NCBI RefSeq assembly: GCF_900102815.1
Contig: NZ_FNGF01000001.1
Span: 363,297-427,296 of the forward strand
DNA: 64,000 nucleotides
DNA from: Glycomyces sambucus
GTDB taxonomy: Bacteria > Actinomycetota > Actinomycetes > Mycobacteriales > Micromonosporaceae
Direction: 5' to 3'
How positions within the stretch are numbered: position 1 is the stretch's first letter; each line of letters begins with the position of its first letter. Below the pieces are notes generated by a model. The model saw nothing but the letters and a program-made list of their open reading frames with translations. It searched no databases and was not told the DNA's origin. Position numbers and translations under genes: made by a program. Positions 32,554-40,527 of the stretch are shown piece after piece.

Positions 32554-33192
32554 ATGCTCCCCCAACCGAACTTCGGCCGCGACCGCGATCCAGGCAAGGG
32601 CGCGCCCGAGCCAGGGGGGGACGACCCGAACGCCAAGCCCCGGAAGGTCCTGCGCCTCCAGATCGCCCTGTGGGTCCAGGTCGTCAGCGCCGTGGTGGCC
32701 GGGAACATCCTCGCGTTCTACGCGTTCTCGCTGCGCTCGGCCACGCTCGCGGAGCTGACCGACATCTACGAGGGCGCCGACATCGAGGACCCGGCCGAGA
32801 CCGCGAGCCAGGCCCACGACCTGTACCAGAGCACGAACTTCCTCGCCTCGAACCTCGCCATCGCGGGCTTCGCGCTGGTGGCAGCGATCATCGCGGCGAT
32901 GTGCGCGATCCGATTCAAGACCCGCCAGAAGTCGGTCCGCTGGTGGGCCGTCGGCGCCACCGCGATCCTGTTCATCGTCGGCATGTTCATGTCGACCGTG
33001 TTCGGCCTCTACGTGGCCCCCTGGGTGTTCGCCTCGGTGCTGGCCCTGTGGTGGCTGTTCTCCTCCGACATCCGCTACTGGATGGACGGCGGCGCGGCCC
33101 CGGAGAAGCCGGAGCCGCGCGCGAAGCGGGACGCGGTTGAGAAAGGCACGGTCGAGAAAGACTCGGTCGAGAAAGGCGCGGACGAGGACTAG
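32554..33192 (+). CDS. Membrane protein with short charged C-terminal repeats
   Basis: 212 residues. A proline-rich cytoplasmic N-terminus (34 residues) precedes four hydrophobic segments (about 35-58, 97-120, 126-146, 148-168). The tail contains five-residue units VEKGT, VEKDS, VEKGA, mirrored by 15-bp DNA repeats at about 33136-33180. Its stop overlaps the convergent gene at 33189 by 4 nt. Function unknown; probably co-transcribed with the 32113 gene. Confidence 0.7.
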   Translation: MLPQPNFGRDRDPGKGAPEPGGDDPNAKPRKVLRLQIALWVQVVSAVVAGNILAFYAFSLRSATLAELTDIYEGADIEDPAETASQAHDLYQSTNFLASNLAIAGFALVAAIIAAMCAIRFKTRQKSVRWWAVGATAILFIVGMFMSTVFGLYVAPWVFASVLALWWLFSSDIRYWMDGGAAPEKPEPRAKRDAVEKGTVEKDSVEKGADED

Positions 33193-33488
33193 TCCTTCGC
33201 GTCGTCCCCGCCGCCGTGCTCGGCGATGTAGTCGATGAAGGCGGCCCGCGCGAGCGGTTCGGCGGCGCCCCACTCCCCCTTGGTCCCCTCGTGCCAGATG
33301 CTGAGCAGGTCGTCGATGGCGACCCCGATCTCGGACACGTCAGGGTCGATGTCCTCGGCTTCGAGGGCGGTCGGGGTGTGCCGGAACAGGTCGATGAAGA
33401 ACCGCCAGTCGTGGCGCTCGCGTGCGAGCGCGAAGGCGCGCTTCTGGAGTTCGGGAGTCGTGTACCGGTCGAGATCGGTTGCGTTCAT
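33189..33488 (-). CDS. Small conserved hypothetical protein
   Basis: 99 residues, acidic and helical, no signal peptide or membrane segment. Starts MNATDLDRYTTPELQKRAFA and contains RERHDWRFFIDLFRHTP. The ATG is fixed by a -10 (TACGCT) ending 6 nt upstream with no Shine-Dalgarno. It is divergent from the SSI gene, 60 bp between the two ATGs. No function can be given. Confidence 0.65.
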   Translation of the reverse strand: MNATDLDRYTTPELQKRAFALARERHDWRFFIDLFRHTPTALEAEDIDPDVSEIGVAIDDLLSIWHEGTKGEWGAAEPLARAAFIDYIAEHGGGDDAKD

Positions 33489-33494
33489 GGCCCA

Positions 33495-33500
33495 AGCGTA
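33495..33500 (-). promoter_or_regulatory. -10 element, leaderless start of 33488 gene
   Basis: TACGCT read leftward, 6 nt before the ATG. Back-to-back with the SSI promoter. Confidence 0.45.
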
Positions 33501-33536
33501 GGCGTGTCGGAACCGGATCGGAGCCCGACCGGTTCT

Positions 33537-33542
33537 TAGGAT
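33537..33542 (+). promoter_or_regulatory. -10 element, leaderless start of SSI gene
   Basis: TAGGAT followed by 6 nt (CTGGCC) and the ATG at 33549. Confidence 0.5.
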
Positions 33543-33548
33543 CTGGCC

Positions 33549-33968
33549 ATGCGCAAACTCGCGGTCGGCGCCCTCGGCGCCGCAGCCTTCGCGGTGATGA
33601 CTCCCGCACCCGCCCATGCCGAACCGATCCCCGTCGACCCGGGCATCGGGAGCGGCGTCGGGACCGGGTTCCTGTACCTGGAGGTCGACCGGGAGGAGGG
33701 CGCCACCGAGCGCGCCGTGCTCTCGTGCCCCGGCGGCCAGGGCCACGCGCGCGGCGAGGAGGCGTGCATCCAGCTCACCGCCGCGGGCGGTGACATCGGC
33801 GGCCTCGAAGCGGCGGACGGGATCTGCACCAAGGAGTACGACCCGGTGACCCTCAAGGGCTTCGGGGTGTGGGAGGGCGAGTTCGTGTACTTCGAGGACG
33901 AGTTCGCCAACCACTGCACCGGGACCCTCGCGACCGGCGGGACCGTGTTCGACATCGCCGAGGACTGA
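33549..33968 (+). CDS. Secreted subtilisin-inhibitor-like (SSI) protease inhibitor
   Basis: 139 residues with a Sec signal peptide cleaved after PAPAHA (residue 24). The mature part matches the SSI pattern: cysteines 60, 73, 93 and 123 in the two-disulfide arrangement, the 30-residue C93-C123 spacing equal to SSI C71-C101, and C-x-x-x-YDPVTL with GVWEGEFVYFEDEFANHC. The reactive site corresponds to Lys95-Glu96, two residues after C93; in SSI itself P1 is Met. Lys at P1 predicts inhibition of trypsin-like proteases. Single leaderless gene inserted between pdxT and pdxS. Confidence 0.88.
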   Translation: MRKLAVGALGAAAFAVMTPAPAHAEPIPVDPGIGSGVGTGFLYLEVDREEGATERAVLSCPGGQGHARGEEACIQLTAAGGDIGGLEAADGICTKEYDPVTLKGFGVWEGEFVYFEDEFANHCTGTLATGGTVFDIAED

Positions 33969-33976
33969 CGGCAGGG

Positions 33977-34009
33977 GGAAGGGCCCGGGGGATCCGCCCG
34001 GGCCCTTCC
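33977..34009. terminator. Bidirectional hairpin terminator SSI / pdxS
   Basis: A perfect 13-bp stem (GGAAGGGCCCGGG with 33997-34009), 7-nt loop, between convergent gene ends. Confidence 0.85.
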
Positions 34010-34018
34010 GCGTGCGTG

Positions 34019-34939
34019 CTACCAGCCGCGCTTGGCGAGCTTCTGCTCCTCGGGGAGCGTGTCGACGTTGATGCCGACCATGGCCTCGCCCAGGCCGCGG
34101 GAGACCTCGGCGATGATCTTCGGGTCGTCGTGGAAGGCGGTGGCCTTGACGATGGCGGCGGCGCGCTTGGCCGGGTCGCCGGACTTGAAGATGCCCGAGC
34201 CGACGAAGACGCCCTCGGCGCCGAGCTGCATCATCATGGCCGCGTCGGCGGGGGTGGCGATGCCGCCGGCGGTGAAGAGCACGACCGGGAGCTTCCCGAG
34301 CTTCGCGACCTCGGCGACGAGCTCGTACGGCGCGCGCAGCTCCTTGGCGGCGGCGAACAGCTCGGCCTCGTCGAGGACCTTGAGGCGGCCGATGTCCTGG
34401 CGGATCTGGCGCATGTGCCGGGTCGCCTCGACGACGTTGCCGGTGCCGGCCTCGCCCTTGGAGCGGATCATCGCCGCGCCCTCGGCGATGCGGCGCAGGG
34501 CCTCGCCCAGGTTGGTCGCGCCGCACACGAACGGGACGTTGTACTTCCACTTGTCGATGTGGTTGGCCTCGTCGGCGGGGGTGAGGACCTCCGACTCGTC
34601 GACGTAGTCGACGCCGAGGGACTCCAGGACCGCGGCCTCGGTGAAGTGGCCGATGCGGGCCTTCGCCATGACCGGGATCGAGACGGCCTCGATGATGCCG
34701 TCGATCATGTCCGGGTCGGACATGCGGGAGACGCCGCCCTCCGCGCGGATGTCCGCGGGGACGCGCTCGAGCGCCATGACCGCGACGGCCCCGGCGTCCT
34801 CGGCGATCCTGGCCTGCTCGGGGGTGACGACGTCCATGATGACGCCGCCTTTCAGCATGTCGGCCATACCGCGCTTGACGCGGGCGGTCCCGACCTCGGC
34901 CTCGGTCTTCTGGGTCTCTGACACGGTCACCGGCTCCAT
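34019..34939 (-). CDS. pdxS: Pyridoxal 5'-phosphate synthase lyase subunit
   Basis: 306 residues from the ATG at 34939 (in-frame starts further upstream lie outside the conserved region). TIM-barrel motifs [33 protein letters not shown] and [18 protein letters not shown] are all present. Makes PLP directly from ribose 5-phosphate, glyceraldehyde 3-phosphate and ammonia from PdxT. The C-terminal end [10 protein letters not shown] is typical. Confidence 0.97.
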   Translation of the reverse strand: MEPVTVSETQKTEAEVGTARVKRGMADMLKGGVIMDVVTPEQARIAEDAGAVAVMALERVPADIRAEGGVSRMSDPDMIDGIIEAVSIPVMAKARIGHFTEAAVLESLGVDYVDESEVLTPADEANHIDKWKYNVPFVCGATNLGEALRRIAEGAAMIRSKGEAGTGNVVEATRHMRQIRQDIGRLKVLDEAELFAAAKELRAPYELVAEVAKLGKLPVVLFTAGGIATPADAAMMMQLGAEGVFVGSGIFKSGDPAKRAAAIVKATAFHDDPKIIAEVSRGLGEAMVGINVDTLPEEQKLAKRGW

Positions 34940-35036
34940 CTGGGTACGTCGCGGCTCTAGGGGTGCTGACCTGGCCGATTCTACGCCGCGACGGACCTCA
35001 CAGGCCCGTTGATACAAACCGGCCGGGGGTGAGCGG

Positions 35037-35516
35037 TCACTGCACGGGGTCGTCGATGTCCCAGTACTCCGGGCGCGGCAGGCGGTGGCGCAGCCGCAGC
35101 AGGACCGCGACCCGCAGCGACCGGGAGGCGACGGCGTCGCGCACGAAGTCGGTGTGGATCTGGCGGGCCAGCGCGACCCGGCGGTTGGCCGATTCGAGGT
35201 CGTCGGTCCACAGCGGGTTGCGGGAGAGTTCGCGCAGGGCGTGGGTGAGGTCGTTCTCGGCGTACTCGCGCAGTTCGCGCTGACGCTGGGTGGAGGCGGG
35301 GACGGCGACCACGGAGAGGGCGAGGGCGACGACCTCTTCGAAGCCGGGGTTGCCGACGAACTTGAGGACGGTCTCGGCGCGGTCGTCGAGTTTGGCGATG
35401 AGGGCGGTCTCGGCGGCGCGGGCGCGGCGGTGGAGTCGTTCGACCCGCGCGGCCGTCCAGGTCGCGTAGGCGCCCGCGACGGCCGCGATCGCCACGATCA
35501 CCGCCAGCCACCACAT
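35037..35516 (-). CDS. Conserved hypothetical single-pass membrane protein
   Basis: 159 residues from the ATG at 35516; an upstream ATG at 35525 lies inside the promoter. N-terminal helix [20 protein letters not shown], then a long helical cytoplasmic part ([34 protein letters not shown]) ending [10 protein letters not shown]. The plan resembles LemA-like proteins but no LemA signature is certain. It sits between pdxS and pimA, where M. tuberculosis has a NUDIX protein. Confidence 0.7.
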   Translation of the reverse strand: MWWLAVIVAIAAVAGAYATWTAARVERLHRRARAAETALIAKLDDRAETVLKFVGNPGFEEVVALALSVVAVPASTQRQRELREYAENDLTHALRELSRNPLWTDDLESANRRVALARQIHTDFVRDAVASRSLRVAVLLRLRHRLPRPEYWDIDDPVQ

Positions 35517-35523
35517 CGGGATC

Positions 35524-35529
35524 ATCGTA
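35524..35529 (-). promoter_or_regulatory. -10 element, leaderless start of 35516 gene
   Basis: TACGAT read leftward, 7 nt before the ATG at 35516. Confidence 0.4.
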
Positions 35530-35568
35530 CGGGCATACGGGCGGGGCCGGGTTTCCGGCCGCGCCCGC

Positions 35569-36693
35569 TCAGCGGCGTTCGGCGCCGGCCTCGATGGCGG
35601 CCCGGTAGACCTCCAGGAGGCGGGCGGCGACCTCGGGCCAGTCGTAGCGCCTGACCCATTCGTTGGCGCGTTCGGTGTAGGCGGTGCGCCGTTCCGGTTC
35701 GTCGAGGAGGCGTCCGGCGCGGGCGGCGAGGTCGGCGGCGTCGCCCATGGTGAACAGCTCCCCCGCGCGGCCGTCGTCGAGGACGGAGCGGAACGCCTCG
35801 ATGTCGCTGGCGAGGACGCAGGTGCCGGCGGCCATGGCCTCGGTGAGGATCATGCCGAAGGACTCGCCGCCGGTGTTGGGGGCGACGTAGAGGTCGACGC
35901 CGGCGAGCATGGAGGCCTTCTCCTCGTCGGAGACGGCGCCGAGGAAGCGGATGCGGGAGGCGGTGTCGGGGTCGAGGCCGGCGGTGGCGGCCTCGGGGTC
36001 GCCGCGGCCGACGACGAGGAGGTGGAGGTCGGGGCGGTCGGCGGCGAGGCGGGCGAAGGCGTCGCGGAGGATGGGGAACCCTTTACGGGGTTCGGTGAAG
36101 CGGCCCATGAAGCCGATGGTGGGGCCGTCGGGCTTGTCGGCGAGGGGGGCGGCCTTGCGGTAGAAGGCGACGGGGACGCCGTTGGGGATCTCGACGGCGC
36201 CGCCGCCGAGGTGCTCGACCTGGACCTTGCGGGCGTAGGCGCTGACGGCGATGCGGGCGGAGAGGTTCTCGAGGACGAGCTGGGCCATGTGCTTGCCGGC
36301 GGCGAGCATGCGGGAGCGGGTCATGGCGGTGTGGAAGGTGGCGACGACGGGGCAGCGGGCGTTGAGGACGGCGAGGCACGACAGGCTCGGGGTGAGCGGT
36401 TCGTGGACGTGGATGACGTCGAAGCCGCCTTCGTTGCACCACTTGCGGACGCGTGCGGCGGAGAGGGGGCCGAAGGCGAGGCGGGCGATGGAGCCGTTGT
36501 AGGGGACGGCGACGGCCTTGCCGCCGGAGACGACGAAGTCGGGCAGGCCCTCGGTCTCGGTGGCGGGGGCGAGGACGGAGACGTCGTGGCCGGCGTCGAT
36601 GAGGGTCTCGGCGAGGTCGCGGATGTGGAACTGGACGCCGCCGGGGACGTCGAAGGAGTAGGGGGAGACGATCCCGATGCGCAGGTCGCCCAT
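35569..36693 (-). CDS. pimA: Phosphatidyl-myo-inositol mannosyltransferase
   Basis: 374 residues, GT4 glycosyltransferase (GT-B fold). GGVQFHIRDLAETLIDAGHDV near the start binds the acceptor side; GFMGRFTEPRKGFPIL and NTGGESFGMILTEAMAAGTC form the GDP-mannose site (E-x7-E). It adds the first mannose to phosphatidylinositol on the inner face of the membrane. The ATG overlaps the patA stop by one base (TGATG), giving a tightly coupled pgsA-patA-pimA operon. Confidence 0.94.
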   Translation of the reverse strand: MGDLRIGIVSPYSFDVPGGVQFHIRDLAETLIDAGHDVSVLAPATETEGLPDFVVSGGKAVAVPYNGSIARLAFGPLSAARVRKWCNEGGFDVIHVHEPLTPSLSCLAVLNARCPVVATFHTAMTRSRMLAAGKHMAQLVLENLSARIAVSAYARKVQVEHLGGGAVEIPNGVPVAFYRKAAPLADKPDGPTIGFMGRFTEPRKGFPILRDAFARLAADRPDLHLLVVGRGDPEAATAGLDPDTASRIRFLGAVSDEEKASMLAGVDLYVAPNTGGESFGMILTEAMAAGTCVLASDIEAFRSVLDDGRAGELFTMGDAADLAARAGRLLDEPERRTAYTERANEWVRRYDWPEVAARLLEVYRAAIEAGAERR

Positions 36694-37577
36694 CAGGACT
36701 CCGGTGCGAAGTCGGCGGTCCAGAACCGCTGGAGCATGTGCCAGTCGGCGGGGTGGGCGCGGATGCCCTCCTCGAACGCGTCGGCGACGCGCTGGGTGGT
36801 GGAGGCGAGGCGTTCGCGGAGGGTCCCGGTGCCGGTGTCGACGGGTCCGGAGATGCGGCAGACGGCGCGGTCGTCCTCGTAGTGGATGGCGGCGGTGAAG
36901 AGGTCGACGCGGTTGCGGATCGCGAGGAGGGCGGGGCCGGAGGGGAAGGTGGCGGCCTCGCCGAAGAACTTCACTTCGGTGCCGGTGCGGCCGAGGTCGC
37001 GGTCGGCGACGAGCGCGGCCACATGCCCGGCGTTCAGTGCTTCGCCAAGGGCCGCTTGGGGATTGCGGTCGCCTCCGGAGGTGGGGATGATGTGCATGCC
37101 GAGGGCTTCGCGGTACTCCAGGAACCGCCGGTAGACCCCTTCGGGCTTGAGACGCTCGGCGACCGTGGTCACCGGGTCGCCGGCGATGCGCGAGACCCAG
37201 GCGCCGGCGAGGTCCCAGTTGCCGCAGTGGGGCAGGGCGACGACGGAGCCCAGGCCCTGGCGGGAGCGCGCGTGGACGGGGTCCCAGCCCTGCATCTCGA
37301 AGCGGCGCCGCAGGTGCGCGTCGTCCATGGAGGGGAGGCGGAACGCCTCGATCCAGTAGCGGGCGTAGGAGCGCATGGCCTGGCGGACCAGGGCCTCGTC
37401 GGGTTCGCCGCCGACGACGCGGGCGAGGTTGCGGCGGAGCTGGCGCACGCCGCGGCCGTTCCTGCGGGCGGCCCGGTCGGCGAAGCGCCTGCTGAGGGCG
37501 TACGCGGTGGACTCGGGGAGGAGCCGCACGCCGCGCCAGGCCGCCAGGTAGGCGAGCTCGGTCAGGCGCTCAGGCAT
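36693..37577 (-). CDS. patA: Phosphatidylinositol mannoside acyltransferase
   Basis: 294 residues, LPLAT/HtrB family. Catalytic HX4D motif is H117-CGNW-D122 in VALPHCGNWDLAGAW; ALVADRDLGRTGTEVKFFG and FPSGPALLAIR follow. PatA transfers a fatty acyl chain to the mannose of PIM. It overlaps pgsA by 8 nt and pimA by 1 nt. Confidence 0.94.
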   Translation of the reverse strand: MPERLTELAYLAAWRGVRLLPESTAYALSRRFADRAARRNGRGVRQLRRNLARVVGGEPDEALVRQAMRSYARYWIEAFRLPSMDDAHLRRRFEMQGWDPVHARSRQGLGSVVALPHCGNWDLAGAWVSRIAGDPVTTVAERLKPEGVYRRFLEYREALGMHIIPTSGGDRNPQAALGEALNAGHVAALVADRDLGRTGTEVKFFGEAATFPSGPALLAIRNRVDLFTAAIHYEDDRAVCRISGPVDTGTGTLRERLASTTQRVADAFEEGIRAHPADWHMLQRFWTADFAPES

Positions 37578-38196
37578 CGACGTGCTCCTCGCGGGCGATC
37601 ACCGCGCGGGCCTGCGCGAACCGCTGCCCGACGGTGATGGTCGAGAGGACGGCGAGCAGGCCGAGGCCGGATTCGAGCGCGTAGGGGACGCCGAGGACTT
37701 CGACCAGGACCGTCAGGCCCGCGATGATGAGGCGTTCGGGGCGTTCGGCGATGCCGACGTCGACGCGGGCGCCGAGGCTCCCGGCGGCGGCCTTGACGTA
37801 GGACACGAGCTGCCCGGCGACGAGCGCGGTCAGGGCGAGCGCGGCGCCGAGGTGGCGGTCCTCGGTGAGGAGGAAGTAGGCGAGGCCGGCGAAGATCGCG
37901 CCGTCGGCGAGGCGGTCGCAGGTGGAGTCGAGGAGGGCGCCGAAGCGGCTGGTGGTGCCCTTGACGCGGGCGATGGCGCCGTCGAGCATGTCGGTGAGGA
38001 CGGACAGCGCGACGACGATGAGCCCGGCGAGCAGGTGGCCCTGCGAGAGCAGCAGGGCGGAGGCGGCGACCACGAGGGCGGTCCCGGTGACGGTGACGGC
38101 GTTGGCGGACACGCCGACGCGGATGAGGAGCCTCGCGGCGGCGTCGACGTAGCGGCGTACGCCCGCTCGGCCGGAGGTACGAAGGAACTTCGCCAT
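37570..38196 (-). CDS. pgsA: Phosphatidylinositol phosphate synthase
   Basis: 208 residues, six-helix CDP-alcohol phosphotransferase. The signature D69-x2-D72-G-x2-A-R-x8-G86-x3-D90-x3-D94 is complete. In actinobacteria this gene, linked to patA and pimA, makes phosphatidylinositol 3-phosphate from CDP-diacylglycerol and inositol 1-phosphate. First gene of the PIM operon; upstream 114 nt separate it from the HIT gene. Confidence 0.95.
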   Translation of the reverse strand: MAKFLRTSGRAGVRRYVDAAARLLIRVGVSANAVTVTGTALVVAASALLLSQGHLLAGLIVVALSVLTDMLDGAIARVKGTTSRFGALLDSTCDRLADGAIFAGLAYFLLTEDRHLGAALALTALVAGQLVSYVKAAAGSLGARVDVGIAERPERLIIAGLTVLVEVLGVPYALESGLGLLAVLSTITVGQRFAQARAVIAREEHVDA

Positions 38197-38310
38197 GGTC
38201 TCCTGGTTTCTCGGCAGCGCCCAAGTGGGTGTTCGGGCGAGGTGGGTGCGGCGCCCGCGCCGGCCGGCCGGCGCGGGTCCATGTCCCTGACTCTAATGGT
38301 GCAGGGGCGG

Positions 38311-38856
38311 TCACACCCGCTCCCATGCGGCCGCGAGTTGGTCGCGGGTGTCCGCGAGGTACTGCGGGAGGGTCTTGGTGCGGCCGATGATCGGCATGAA
38401 GTTCGCGTCCCCGCCCCAGCGCGGGACGACGTGCTGGTGGAGGTGCCCGGCGATGCCGGCGCCCGCGACCTGGCCCTGGTTCATGCCGATGTTGAACCCG
38501 TGGGCGCCGAGCGCGGAGCGCAGGACGGCCATGGCCCGCTGGGTGAGCAGGCCCATCTCCAGGATCTCGTCGGTATCGAGGTCGGTGTAGTCGGGGACGT
38601 GGCGGAAGGGGACGACCATGAGGTGCCCGGAGTTGTAGGGGTACTTGTTGAGGACCACGAACATGGCCTGGCCGCGGGCGACGATGTTCCCTTCGCGGTC
38701 GTCGAGCTTGGGGATCTCGCAGAACGGGCAGCCCTCGATGTCGGCGTCGTCGCCGGTGGGCTTGCCCTCCCCCTGGACGTAGGCCATGCGGTGCGGCGTC
38801 CACAGCCGCTGGTACCCGTCGGGGACCCCGACGCCCTCGTCTTCGCGCTCTTCCAC
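38311..38856 (-). CDS. HIT-family nucleotide phosphorylase/hydrolase
   Basis: 181 residues. Cysteine pair GCPFCEIP at 42-49, NKYPYNSGHLMVVPFRH near 70-86 and the catalytic triad H138-L-H140-Q-H142 (GHLHQHVVPRWGGD). Equivalent to Rv2613c, a diadenosine tetraphosphate (AP4A) phosphorylase. GTG start with TAGGAT 6 nt upstream, so leaderless and the likely head of the HIT-pgsA-patA-pimA series. In M. tuberculosis thrS is its immediate neighbour; here 7.8 kb is inserted. Confidence 0.93.
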   Translation of the reverse strand: MEEREDEGVGVPDGYQRLWTPHRMAYVQGEGKPTGDDADIEGCPFCEIPKLDDREGNIVARGQAMFVVLNKYPYNSGHLMVVPFRHVPDYTDLDTDEILEMGLLTQRAMAVLRSALGAHGFNIGMNQGQVAGAGIAGHLHQHVVPRWGGDANFMPIIGRTKTLPQYLADTRDQLAAAWERV

Positions 38857-38862
38857 GGGACG

Positions 38863-38868
38863 ATCCTA
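38863..38868 (-). promoter_or_regulatory. -10 element, leaderless start of HIT gene
   Basis: TAGGAT read leftward, 6 nt before the GTG at 38856. Confidence 0.5.
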
Positions 38869-38925
38869 GGCCACGCGGACGGGAACCGGTAACGCGACGA
38901 AATCCCCCGGGTACCGTCGCTCGGT

Positions 38926-38931
38926 TAAGCT
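38926..38931 (+). promoter_or_regulatory. -10 element, leaderless start of antiporter
   Basis: TAAGCT followed by CCGGAC and the GTG at 38938. Confidence 0.5.
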
Positions 38932-38937
38932 CCGGAC

Positions 38938-40431
38938 GTGACGTTGCCCCAGCTGTACCTCGTCGTGCTCATCGGCTGCGTCACCGTGCTCGTCTCCATC
39001 GCCGCGATCCGGGCGACGCACCGGCTGGGGCTGCCGGCGCTGCTGGTGTTCCTGGCGGCCGGGATGGTCCTCGGCGCCGACGGGGTCGGCGTGGTGTTCA
39101 AGGACTTCGAGCTGGCGCAGGTGCTGGGGACGTTCGCGCTGGCGCTCATCCTCATCGAGGGCGGGCTGTCGACGCGGTGGCGGGCGATCTCGGGGCAGCT
39201 GGCGCCCGCGTCGATGCTCGCGACGGTCGGCGTCGGAGTCTCGGTGACGGTGACGGCGCTGGGGGCGCACTACCTGCTCGGGTTCGCGTGGCAGACGTCG
39301 CTGGTCATCGGCGCGGTGGTGGCGTCGACGGACGCGGCGGCGGTGTTCTCGGAGCTGCGCGGGGTGGGGCTTCCCAAGCGGCTCAGCGGGACCCTGGAGG
39401 CGGAGTCGGGGTGCAACGACGCGCCCGCGGTGATCCTGGTGATCGCGTTCTCGGCGGCCGAGGGCCTGCCGAGCACGTGGGAGCTGGTCGGGCTGCTGGT
39501 GTGGGAGCTGGCGGCGGGGTCGGTGATCGGCCTGGCGGTGGGCGCGGGCGGGGCGTGGCTGCTGCGGCGGCTCGCGCTGCCGGTGTCGGGCCTGTACCCG
39601 ATGGCGGTGTTCAGCCTCGGCATGGCGGCGTTCGCGGCGGCGGGGTCGCTGCACGCGTCGGGGTTCATCGCGGCGTACCTGGCGGCGCTGGTGCTGGGGA
39701 ACTCGCACCTGCCGCACCGGGCGGCGACGCAGTCGTTCGCGAGCGGGCTCGGCTGGGTGGCGCAGCTCGGCATGTTCGTCATGCTCGGGCTGCTGGCGTC
39801 CCCGGACAACCTCGTGCACATGCTCGTGCCGGCGCTCATCCTCGGCGCGGTGCTGACGCTGGTGGCGCGGCCGGTGTCGGTGTGGGTGAGCCTGATCCCG
39901 TTCCGGTTCTCCGCCAAGGAGAAGACGCTCTTGTCGTGGGCGGGCCTGCGGGGGGCGGTGCCGATCGTCCTGGCGACCATCCCGCGCTCGGAGCACCTGC
40001 CGGGCTCGCAGTCGCTGTGGGACCTGGTGTTCATCCTCGTGGTGGTGTTCACGCTGCTCCAGGGGCCGACGCTGCCGTGGGTGGCGAAGCGGCTGGGGCT
40101 GGCGCGCGCCGGGGCGGTGCAGGAGGTCGACATCGAGACGGCCCCCTTGGACGCCGTCGACGGCGAGGTCCTGACGATCACCGTCCCGAAGGGGTCGGGG
40201 CTCGCGGGCATCCGCATCTTCGAGCTGCGGCTCCCCGAGGGGAGCGCCATCGCGGGCGTGGTGCGCGGCGACCGCCTGTTCGTGCCCGCCAAGGCCGATC
40301 GGCTGCGCTCGGGCGACCAGCTCATCGTGGTGACGACCCCGAAGCTGCGCGAGGCGACCGAGCAGCGCCTCACCGCGCTCGCGCGGGCCGGGCGCCTGGC
40401 GCGCTGGCTCGGCGAGACCGGCCGCGACTGA
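38938..40431 (+). CDS. CPA1 cation/proton antiporter with TrkA-C domain
   Basis: 497 residues, about 12-13 helices over residues 1-390. Transport-site residues lie in VASTDAAAVFSELRG near 124-138 and EAESGCNDAPAVILVIAF near 150-167 (Asn-Asp typical of CPA1). Residues about 400-470 form a cytoplasmic TrkA-C (RCK_C) domain (FELRLPEGSAIAGVVRGDRL). NhaP2-type exporters of K+ or Na+ have this build, and the RCK_C domain suggests nucleotide control. It reads rightward, against the conserved block, and precedes the GTPase operon by 96 nt. Confidence 0.92.
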   Translation: MTLPQLYLVVLIGCVTVLVSIAAIRATHRLGLPALLVFLAAGMVLGADGVGVVFKDFELAQVLGTFALALILIEGGLSTRWRAISGQLAPASMLATVGVGVSVTVTALGAHYLLGFAWQTSLVIGAVVASTDAAAVFSELRGVGLPKRLSGTLEAESGCNDAPAVILVIAFSAAEGLPSTWELVGLLVWELAAGSVIGLAVGAGGAWLLRRLALPVSGLYPMAVFSLGMAAFAAAGSLHASGFIAAYLAALVLGNSHLPHRAATQSFASGLGWVAQLGMFVMLGLLASPDNLVHMLVPALILGAVLTLVARPVSVWVSLIPFRFSAKEKTLLSWAGLRGAVPIVLATIPRSEHLPGSQSLWDLVFILVVVFTLLQGPTLPWVAKRLGLARAGAVQEVDIETAPLDAVDGEVLTITVPKGSGLAGIRIFELRLPEGSAIAGVVRGDRLFVPAKADRLRSGDQLIVVTTPKLREATEQRLTALARAGRLARWLGETGRD

Positions 40432-40482
40432 GCGCCTTGCACGGGAGGGTGAACGCGGGCCCCGCGACGTGCACCGCCGCGC

Positions 40483-40488
40483 CATAAT
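40483..40488 (+). promoter_or_regulatory. Putative -10 of the dynamin/Hsp70 operon
   Basis: CATAAT (or TAATGT, two bases later) about 40 nt before the GTG at 40528. A good -35 is not seen. Confidence 0.45.
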
Positions 40489-40527
40489 GTGGGTTCACGG
40501 CCGTTCCCATCCCTCGTGGAGGCACGT

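Noticed and set aside
33189-34550. 453-codon leftward frame running through pdxS
   Set aside because: The upstream part is an off-frame copy of pdxS; only the last 99 codons are a plausible gene with its own promoter.
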